A program made the translations under genes and the position numbers. DNA of 64,000 bases, taken from assembly GCA_021613335.1 (NCBI GenBank), contig JAJTWR010000335.1, positions 31,001 to 95,000 on the forward strand, read 5' to 3'. This stretch comes from Whitmania pigra (lineage: Eukaryota; Annelida; Clitellata; Hirudinida; Haemopidae). The notes under the pieces are model-generated. The model saw only the letters and a list, made by a program, of their open reading frames with translations, did not search any database and had not been told where the DNA came from. Shown here in pieces: positions 55,631 through 64,000 of this stretch (the stretch's first letter is position 1; each line of letters starts with the position of its first letter).

Positions 55631-56837
55631 CAGGGGCGCAACCAGCGAAAAATGCTGGGGGGGCTCAAGTTTAGAAAAGCCCGACGCAGTCGAAAAATTT
55701 TTGAAACTGTTCAAATCAATACTACTAATTTTAATTAATAAAGAATTAAAGATAGAACTGATTATTATTATAAGCTTTTATTTATAAGTCTGCAGTTTTT
55801 TTTTGTATCTTTAATAATTTATTAATGAGCTTGACTATCTTCTGTTTCAAAGTTTCAAGCCAGTTAAAGCAACTGTAAAAAAAAGTTTATGATATGTTTA
55901 AAATTGTAATATGATATGATTGATATCCTAAACATTTCACCTAATCTAAATTATGTATAAAATTAAGATCCTAAACAGTTTAAAACAATTTTGAAATGTT
56001 GTAGTCTAAATTACATTTTGATGTGTTTACAGTTACAAAATAATTTTTCGATCAATCTGTGAAAATCTGTTCACCATTTTATTTACTGGAAGAAGTGCAG
56101 TAGTTGTTTTGTTCACAGATATTCTCAATAAACTTTGCAAACGACAGGCAGACATAGTCGTCCCGAGATGACTTTTAATAAGGCGAAGTTTAGAAAATGC
56201 CCTTTCTGCATCTGATGACGTAAATGTCTGAGTAAGAGCAACATCGAGCATATGCAACTCGGGCTGAATGCTTGTGGCACAGAAAAGATCTTGTAGTTCG
56301 ATACACGCATTGGGGTCAGACTGATCAGCACGTAAACTTGTCGATGTGAATTGGAGCTGTTTTTGCACAGTTTCAGCGTCTTTTCCATGAAGGTTGCAGA
56401 ATTCCGAAAGCTCGGGAGTCATTGTGCCATTCTGCAAAGCATCAAGAGCAGCCAAGGCAGGGTTGTCAAAACGACATTATCTGATGATCAGATAACCAGC
56501 GAAAAATGCTGGGGGGGGAGCTCAAGTTTAGACAAGGGACGAAAGCCCGACGCAGTCGAAAAATTTTTGAAACTGTTTAAATCAAAACTACCAATTATAA
56601 TTAATAAAGAATTAAAAATAGAACAGATTATTATTATTATGAGTTTGACTATCTTCTGTCTACAGTCTTATTTTGTATCTTTAATAATTTATTAATGAGT
56701 TTGACTATCTTCTGTCTCAAAGTTTCAAACCAGTTAAATCCCCTTACCCCCCCCCCCCCCACCAAAAAAAACTGATCGGATTTGGAAAAATTGCAGGGTC
56801 TCTCCTATTAGGCATAGTAGGCCTAGTTGCGCCACTG
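55631..56837 (-). mobile_element. degenerate, internally duplicated hAT element with 8-bp TSD
   Basis: Left terminus CAGGGGCGCAACCAGCG; right terminus, reversed, CAGTGGCGCAACTAGGCC. The 8-mer CCTGCAGT flanks both ends exactly (55623-55630 and 56838-56845), the hAT signature. Inside, the minus-strand frame 56033-56455 encodes a hAT C-terminal dimerisation segment (FTSSDAERAFSKLRLIKSHL); the rest of the transposase is gone. Subterminal blocks occur twice: AAATGCTGGGGGGG and CCCGACGCAGTCGAAAAATT at about 55650-55710 and 56497-56572, and a roughly 58-base AT-rich block at about 55810 and 56679. The element therefore rearranged internally before or after insertion. Confidence 0.85.
56033..56455 (-). 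pseudogene. hAT transposase C-terminal fragment
   Basis: An open frame of 140 residues carries the hAT dimerisation region (DAERAFSKLRLIKSHLGTTM, SLLRISVNK). It lacks the BED or other zinc finger and the catalytic core, so it is a remnant inside the 1.2-kb element. It belongs to a different hAT lineage from the 890-residue gene at 48785-51457. Confidence 0.8.
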
Positions 56838-57094
56838 CCTGCAGTGACTGGGCTTACTTATGCTTCTCCAGATATGTCTTGCTTTCTGAGATTCTGCCTG
56901 GTTAGAGATGTAACTCCTTAAAAATAAAATTCCTAATAATTAATAATAATAATAATATTAATATTTTAAGAGCGATTGTCGCATCCATCAATTTCATCAC
57001 TTCGTAATAAGTTTCTTTGCAAATGAATACTAGTTGCCAGTTTCACGAATTAAGAATTTAATTTAGGACTTACCGATCACATTCACAAATTATG

Positions 57095-57262
57095 GCGTCA
57101 GGTTAGCCGAATGGGTTACGTGTCTGCATACGCGGTAATGGCAACAGTCGTAATGTGTCGTGTTCGAAACCCATCCTGCACTGCCCCTTGGGAAGGAGCG
57201 CTATATAAATGGTTACAAGAAGCGCCTCTGACGCTATGCATATGGCGCTATATAAATAAAAT
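57095..57262 (+). mobile_element. tRNA-derived SINE
   Basis: Second well-preserved copy of the family: A-box-like TTAGCCGAATGGGTTACG, B box GTGTTCGAAACCC at about 57160-57172, then GGAGCGCTATATAAATGG and GACGCTATGCATATGG, and a short AAATAAAATG tail. It has one fewer G in the run after the A box than the copy near 48.5 kb. Confidence 0.82.
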
Positions 57263-58560
57263 GAAGTTACAACAAAGTACATTTTTCTTTAAGTTATGAC
57301 AAATAGATCAAGTTGTCTGCTATATCGATGGAGCAGATAAGACAGATAAGCAAATACGATGGACAACCAAATAAAGTGCCGTTCGTTAAGTTAACTCATT
57401 TCAAATTTTACGTCGTCTTAACGATGACTCAATATCAACTGAAATTGGGCTTTTGTCCAGAATATTCTATTAAAAATAGTCCCGCTTAATTGTATAAAAT
57501 ATTACACAATTAAACATTTCATTAATGAGTATATTTGATTTTTTGGAGACAATTGATTTTGTCACAACCATTGCCAGTATCTTTTTTGGTCCGTCCGGGC
57601 TTTAAGATGCTAGGATATTACATTTACTATTTTTTTTACTTTTCCATATACTGAATCGTCATGACATAAGAACCCGAAATTTCCCCGTCGATCCAATTTG
57701 TTAAAGACAGTCGTGTTGTGCATCTCGTTACATGCAGAATGTGAGAAGGTCATAAAATTGCAATTGCTTTATATAATTATGAGAAAATTTATATTCAATA
57801 AATATCACAATAAGGCTAGATAAAATTAAACTATATTTTCAGAACATTTTTTAAGACAGAAGATAACTCCTCCCTCTACTGCTCTCATGAATATTAAGTG
57901 TAAAAAAATTCGGACAAGAACCATGCCGCATTTGTCAGGATGAATAACGAACAACTGGCAATTTTGATTCAAAAATTGTATTTTTGTAGAATTTTTATTT
58001 TCGTAATCTTGTCGAATAAACGAACAAGTTAGTTTATTTTGTAACAACAACAAAAACATTTCTATCCTGTTATCGCCTTGTTACGAGAGCTGACAGATTA
58101 CAAAATTCTTTCGTTTTTTCAGTGAAACGCAGACGACAGTGACTTCATTCGTTGGTGGCGCCACACATTTGTGGGAGCCGTGATTACTTGATTGGTCTAA
58201 AATAGACTTTACATTTTCTATAAAATCTATATCACTTTACTTTATTTTTGCTTTGTTTTCACATTATTTTTTATAAAATATCATTCAATAAAATTGCATT
58301 TAACTCGATGCAACCAAATTGTAAAATATGTAGAAAACATTCTCGCTATTCACTTGACTGTTAGCAAAAACCACTATTGCAAACTTAACAAAGAATTTTT
58401 CTTTAAAGAATGCTTTTAAAAGAATATTTTTTTATAAAAATACATTTCTGCACATTCATTGTTACTCATGCTCCCCAAAATGTTGCATTTAAGAAGCACC
58501 GTTCAATTGAGGCCTGGTTCGTCCTGCGCACTAACCCGAGCCTACTGAGCGCCATTTAAT
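57263..58560. other. intergenic stretch, no feature seen
   Basis: AT-rich unique sequence upstream of the stathmin gene with no supported coding exon or array. Confidence 0.4.
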
Positions 58561-58615
58561 TCAAATTTTGGGGTCGCATTTCCTCATTTCATCTTCTTGC
58601 TCGACATTTGTTCAG
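58561..58615 (+). other. possible non-coding 5' exon of the stathmin gene
   Basis: Less AT-rich sequence ending in a consensus-like donor (TTCAG/GTTTGTGG) at 58615 lies about 1.9 kb upstream of the first coding stathmin exon. That coding exon is only ten bases plus leader, so an upstream non-coding exon is expected. The assignment is inference; the 5' edge is not visible. Confidence 0.25.
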
Positions 58616-59436
58616 GTTTGTGGATTTTATTATTATTTATTTTCGACATTTAATGAGATGCTTTGTATGGAAGTTGGTGCGAATCTTATGCTGGTTGTCT
58701 TGAATTTTGCGCGATAACCATTGGATTAAGATGTCCGTCTGGTTGCTTGTGTGAGATTTGAGCGGTGCTTGAGTAGTTTAGCGATGAAACATTGATTTCG
58801 AGTAATGGCCAAGGCACAAGAGAACTTGCAATTCAAGAGTAATGTTTTAAAGCCTTCATTAACAAGCATATTAGCTTTTTATGAAGTTACAAAAATAAAT
58901 TCGCAATGTTAAATGACGAAGGTATCCAGTTTTTCAGTTTTGCAAATATTGTTATAATTGAGTCAACTATCAAAAGCATTGATGGAGTAACGTTTATAAT
59001 CGGTATAGTCTATCGTTACAATAAGAGTTTGAAAGCACAGTTTTACAAAGCAAGACTTAATTGGTGCTGTACGACCTCAATGTTCAATGAGCGTGTGAGA
59101 GAAACATGGAAGCTGGTACTTGAAAATGAACGTGGCATTTATTTATTTGAGAGACGAGAATAACTTTTGCAACATTACAAGTCACGCGCAAGAATTTCTG
59201 GTGTAGACTTTTTATTTGTTTACTCTGACGATGATGACGGTGATGATGATATAATACGTAACTATGAGCATAATAATTATTGTTGTAATAATGCCAGACA
59301 GTGGATGATTTAACGATCGAAACAGACTTGAAACAGACGACCCATGTCTGTACACTGGCATTCACCCACTGATGATGTGAGATTGAGAAAAGAACTAATA
59401 GAAATAAATCATAAGGAGACGACAAATCATTTGAAT

Positions 59437-59478
59437 TATGCAAAGGACTTTAATCAAATAAATGTAAATAAATAATAT
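59437..59478 (+). mobile_element. SINE 3' tail fragment
   Basis: TATGCAAAGGACTTTAATCA followed by AATAAATGTAAATAAATAA matches the tail of the SINE copy near 2.7 kb (CGGACTTTAATCAAATAAA). Only the tail is present. Confidence 0.45.
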
Positions 59479-60532
59479 TCCTCAATTCCATAACTTTTTA
59501 ACTGGCTCGACTGACGGTCTTGTAAGTTAAAAATGATGATGATTATGATAATGGTGACGATGGTGACTGATAAAGATGATGATGCAGAAGCTGTTGAGTC
59601 ATGTGATGATTCATGTCTTTGACCAGTCACGTGGTGCACACTGTGTGCTCTGTCTGTTGTTTCTGGCTTCTCGCCTTCCTCATCATCTTCTGCAACATCA
59701 TCATCATCATCACCTAGTGGGACACCTTATTATTAGGAAACAGAAATAGTCATTTCCTTGTCAGACAAGATAGATTGGCGGATAGTAAAGTTCGAGAATG
59801 TTTGTTTTCCTCATTTTGGTATTGTTGTTGTTGTCAGTTGTTGGTGTTGTTGTTGAAAGGTGACTTTCACATGCAATCTGAGAGTGCAAAAGAATGCAAA
59901 AAAGCATAATTTCTTCCATCATCACCACAGTCATCTTCGCAGTCGTCGTCATCATTTCCTCGATCAGTATGAGTCATCTCGTCGCTCCAGTACCTTCCAG
60001 ATCGCATTGTGGAGAGATGATGAGACGCTGGAGAGAGTCTGATAAATGGATGGATGGATGGATGGACCAATGAACTTATAGACTGAGAAAGTGAATAATC
60101 TAGTCTTAGTTTCTCTTTCTCCTTGTACTCAGTAATTAAGTCTTGGTTGGCGTGGAGGATATTATTAGTCTACTGCTTCGGTTTGTTGTCATCTTGTGAG
60201 GTTGTTGCGTAATAATAACAACAATAAAAATTAAAATAATATTAGCAATAATGATAATATAATAACAACAATAATAATAATAACAATAATAGGTTTTAGT
60301 GCCTGTATGTGTATGAACAACTCTCTGACTGGTACAGTGTGGCAATAATAAGCATAACAATAATGATGATAAAAATAATAACAATGTTTTTGTTGAGGTT
60401 GTTACAGTTGTTGTTACAACTGTTGTTCTAGTGCTGCGTTGAACTGTACTGTGGTCTGTGAAGTAATCCTCCTCATTTCTTTCTTTCAGATTCCTTCCAT
60501 CTTTCAACTTGTCAACAATCCTCTGATTCAAG

Positions 60533-62790
60533 ATGGCTGAAGGTACCAATATTTTCTCTTGATGATGATGATGTTGATAATAATGGTTGTATTTTTTAAA
60601 ACCCATGGATTCTAAAAACCAGACTTTATCATTGAATCATTATCATCATCACAATCATCTTCGTCATCATCATCACCGTCATCTTCACCATCATCCTCAC
60701 ATCCACCTGGTGAGTCTGGCGTTGGATGACTCATGGAGTGATGACCTCATCACGCATTCAGTAAACACAGTATCAGTAAGCATCACCATGAACTATCCAA
60801 TGAATGCATCATCATCATCGCCAAATTATCCTGCCAGCAACGTAATTGGTTGTAATTGGTCGTTGACATCCCAGTTTAAAAGTTAATTTAATTACTGGCT
60901 CTCATGACAACTGTTTAAATAAGGAATACTCAGTTGAGTTGTTGTTGTTGTTGTTAGTGTTGATAAAGAAGAAGATGGTGATGGTGATGACGATACTGAC
61001 GGTAGTGGCGGGTATTGGTGATGCTTAAGAAGGCCAAAGTTGTTACGCGTTCAATCTCATAATTCATCATTGTTAATAATACCAGGAATCACTTGACTAT
61101 GTTGTTCTTGTGTCTCCTATCTCGACATTGCACAAATCTGAGAATAAAAAGTACTTCTGCATCTTATCTCCTGTTCGCTCATGCACACAAAAACTTTCAA
61201 TTTTTAGAATTTAAATAAACTCGCTCAAAGTTCTGGCTGGGTTGATGATGTGGAGCATAAAAAATCAATTCATTTGAATTATGTGACAAAACATGCAAAT
61301 CAACATTTTAATGTTGTTGAACATTTTAGTTACAAATGGCTTGGCTTGTTTATGTCGGTTAGCAGGCTGGTAATCCAAATGTACTGTTGTGCCCTCACTA
61401 ACTACTGTTTTTTATTTATATTTTTGCGATAGAAATTTAATTCTATTTTAAGGCATGGATGAAGCTGCCAAGAGGATGAGCTGCGGGGGCATCTCCTACG
61501 ACGTCATCATAAAACCTGCTTCCGGGGAGAACCCCCTCCTGCCGATGTCCCCCAGCAAGGAGAAGCCCTCCATCTCACAGGAGGACATTGACAGAAAACT
61601 CAGGGAAGCTGAGGAGAGGAGGAAGGTGATGATGATGATTATTATTATTATCAATATTATTATATTATTACTATTATTATCATCATCATCATTATTATTA
61701 TTATTATTATTGTTGTTGTTGTTGTTGTTGTTGGTCCTAGTACTTCTATGGTCACTGTTGTGTGCCGAAAGAGTTTTGAATTTTAGAATATGAAGGTCTT
61801 ATAAAAGTCACTTCTTGAAATAAACATTTAAATAAAGCTAACTTTAGTCTACGCACAGCCATCTACATGGGGGGCCTGTTCAAGTCGTTTGCTTTAAGCA
61901 GAGACAACAAAGTATAAACAGCACAAATAAAACATTAAGATATAAATAAGATAAATGAAAGCATAAAAACTTCGAAAGAACAAATCTTCGAATGCCTGCA
62001 GCAACTGGAGGCCCAGAAGCTTCAGAGTCTGAAGGAGACGGACAGGATCCAAGAGGTCAACGAGAAGATCAACACCTTCTCCAAGGAGGTGGAAAAGAAA
62101 CTCCTCGAGAAGATGGACGCCTCGGAGGAGAGCAAGAGAGCCCAGGAGGCTGCCAAACTGGAGAAGCTCAAGGAGCACGTGAGCACGGGTTTTCTTCCAT
62201 TTCGCTTTTCTCATTCACGTCCTTCGGACTTCTGAGTTCGAACCCTGTTAAAGGAGTGAGATTGTGTTGAGGATTGTAGTTCATTCATGAGTATCTCGGT
62301 ATCACTTTTTGTCAACAAAGTGAGAAACATAAATGCTGACCTTATGGTCAACGTGGGGCTCTTTTCCTGGGATGCTCGTGGCGACGAAAGCCGGGTTTCG
62401 AACTCGATGCGTCGAGACTCGCTTTTGCCAGCGACTCTCGGAGCGGTTTGGTGCAATCGTTGCAATTGTCAGTTTGCTTTAAAATAAGATCCTGCAATCA
62501 TGGGAATAATTGAAAACATTCATAAATCAAGCAGACATCATCCATTATTTACTCAGGCCTGTAATTGCCAACTATGATTGGCAACCAAATGCTTTTCTAA
62601 TCTCTTTCTTCTGTTTGTAAAGTGATCACCTGACATTAGGATGCTCATGTGATGTCATATTGTTTCAAATTTTATTTTCTCCCGAGTTGGTTGTGATCGG
62701 TTGATCGATTGTCCGATCCAGGATAGACACGTGGAAGAAGTGAGGAGGAAGAAGCTGGAACAGGAGCAGAAGAACCAATGCGAAGGTTGA
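60533..62790 (+). CDS. Stathmin (complete, 4 coding exons)
   Basis: Small phosphoprotein that binds two tubulin dimers and promotes microtubule disassembly. Exons: 60533-60542, 61453-61625, 61951-62178, 62722-62790; phases agree and the product is 159 residues (vertebrate stathmin 1: 149). The first exon encodes only MAE plus one base. The beta-hairpin cap is SYDVIIKPASGE, followed by PLLPMSPSKEKPSISQEDID, with serines placed as in the regulated Ser-Pro region of the family. The long amphipathic helix follows (REAEERRK, INTFSKEVEKKLLEKMD, AAKLEKLKEH, DRHVEEVRRKKLEQEQ). No palmitoylated N-terminal extension is present, so this is the cytosolic form. The acceptor of exon 3 at 61951 is weak and chosen by phase. 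Introns contain TTA, GAT and TTG arrays. Confidence 0.92.
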
Positions 62791-64000
62791 CGACCTCCTC
62801 TCGTCGGCCGAGATCGATTCCGATCGACCAATTGTGCTACCGTTTTTCTTTTTCTCCTGCTACGATTCAAAAACAGACGATCGACGTTTACTCGGACGAA
62901 TGAGAGGTTTCTTACGAACTTCCGCTCGAGATTCGTCTCGGCCATCGTGCGCTTCCTTTCGACGTCTTGTCGTTCAATGACATTGTAGTTTTTGTCGCCG
63001 ATGAATGTCTTCGATGTTACTTTGTTTGTCCTGTTGTGTTTTTGTCCTGTAGTAGTTTGTAGTAGTGGTTTCAGTAAAGTCGACGGGCTTTTGTTGGTGG
63101 GTCGCAAAGGCTGTTAAGTAGATAAGTGAGTGGTAATTAAGTAGTAATAGTGTCAGTGGGTAGTTAACGAAGTGTTTTTTTCATCTTATTCGTTTATGGA
63201 GCCCACAAAATTTTCGATTTCGTGGCTTTATGTCCTATGCGTGATTATTTTGCGTTTTAGCTAAGAGGTGCAGAATCAGCGACAGTCGTTGGATGCATGG
63301 GATGGTTGAAATACCTTTGTTTGGATGTGAAGATGATTTATCTGTGGGATAATTTAACTCAAGGAGTCATGCATTCAGATGCAGTGGGTGATTCCAGCTT
63401 ATACCCAGGTAAGCATGGATATCAGAAATTGGTTGGGTGGTCATTGCACTGACATCGGGCTCCTCAATCTCCACAAGTGATGGTTTTGTTGTCGAAGAAC
63501 CCTTGTAACGAAATCAACTGGGTTGATCTTAAATGCAGTTGCAAATGTTCTCACGCTCTAGTTACCGTAAGGCATGTCAATTTCTAGCGCAATGATTGCT
63601 TAATCGTGGGGTGGAATGTCTCTTTGAGTTTCTACTATTGCACTGGAGTTTTCCACGCCCTTCGAGTTGGTGTAGGGGGGTGCCATGGCTTGAAATATTT
63701 GTACTCTTTGACCGTTCTAATCCGATTTTGCGAGGTTATCTTAATTGGTGTTAATCAGGTCAAGTTTGCTTTACTAATACGTTCAAGAAGTGATAATACG
63801 ATCAATAAATCATAATACGTTTAATAAATCATGATACGTCCAATAAATGATAATAAATTTAATGTTTAATAAATGATAATACGTTTAACAAGCCCGTTAT
63901 ACAGGTCAGTGAACATTTCTTATTCAAACGCAAGATTGATGAGAACAGCCAATTTCCTTCAAAGTAGAACGAACAAATTATAAAATGTCCGCCATTGTTT
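62791..64000. other. downstream of stathmin: 3' UTR and intergenic DNA
   Basis: No further gene is supported. The minus-strand open frame at 62655-63107 overlaps the last stathmin exon and its 3' flank and looks like an antisense artefact. Near 63792-63890 the unit AATACGTTTAATAAATCATG and variants recur about five times as an imperfect minisatellite. Confidence 0.5.

Noticed and set aside
57095..57262. A true tRNA gene, suggested by the A and B boxes
   Set aside because: The sequence between the boxes does not give a clear cloverleaf with an acceptor stem, and a nearly identical copy with an A/T-rich tail exists elsewhere in the window, as expected for a SINE.
62655..63107. 150-codon minus-strand frame
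   Set aside because: Overlaps the last stathmin exon and its 3' region on the opposite strand; composition is a shadow of that sequence.

Overview
This is nuclear DNA from an animal. Genes are split into short exons with GT-AG introns, and there are tRNA-derived SINEs, hAT-type transposons and a very heavy load of simple repeats (GAT, TTA/TAA, CAA, GAGT and CCAT arrays). The RhoGEF gene at the left end joins a PDZ, an RGS-like and a C1 domain. That combination is known from fly and nematode RGS-RhoGEFs and not from vertebrate ones, so I infer a protostome. The repeat style and AT richness would fit a spiralian such as an annelid, but the species cannot be named from this window.

Layout. Bases 1-19,408 hold the 5' part of an RGS-RhoGEF gene on the minus strand. 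It has 21 phase-consistent coding exons; the catalytic DH-PH part lies off the left edge. Bases 19,409-31,027 have no gene I can support and are dominated by microsatellites and one 21-bp minisatellite. Bases 31,028-40,200 carry a complete 24-exon gene for a protein phosphatase 6 regulatory subunit (SAPS family, plus strand). Bases 41,206-43,013 carry a 3-exon NKRF-like gene (minus strand). It is divergent, 303 bases apart, from an intronless sesquipedalian/PHETA-like PH-domain gene at 43,317-43,937 (plus). Bases 44,563-47,570 carry a complete 13-exon IWS1 gene (minus). Bases 48,785-51,457 carry an uninterrupted 890-codon hAT-transposase-like gene with three BED zinc fingers and altered catalytic motifs (minus). 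Bases 51,458-58,500 are accessory DNA: a long inverted repeat, a composite hAT element with an intact 8-bp target duplication, a SINE, and a possible small secreted-protein gene. Bases 60,533-62,790 carry a complete 4-exon stathmin gene (plus).

The genes do not form one pathway; this is an ordinary gene neighbourhood. Themes are Rho/cytoskeletal signalling (RhoGEF, stathmin), phosphatase 6 regulation, nuclear RNA handling and transcription elongation (NKRF, IWS1) and endosomal traffic (PHETA). Gene models were built by hand: each exon was required to have a splice donor and acceptor, and phase was carried through. The PPP6R (744 aa), NKRF (517 aa), IWS1 (383 aa) and stathmin (159 aa) models close in frame with a stop.

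The most unusual items are the hAT-derived gene with a roughly 306-bp triplicated BED module, a 204-bp MITE with a perfect 9-bp target duplication inside a RhoGEF intron, the 150-bp-arm inverted repeat, the composite hAT element, and a duplicated acceptor region inside the PPP6R gene.
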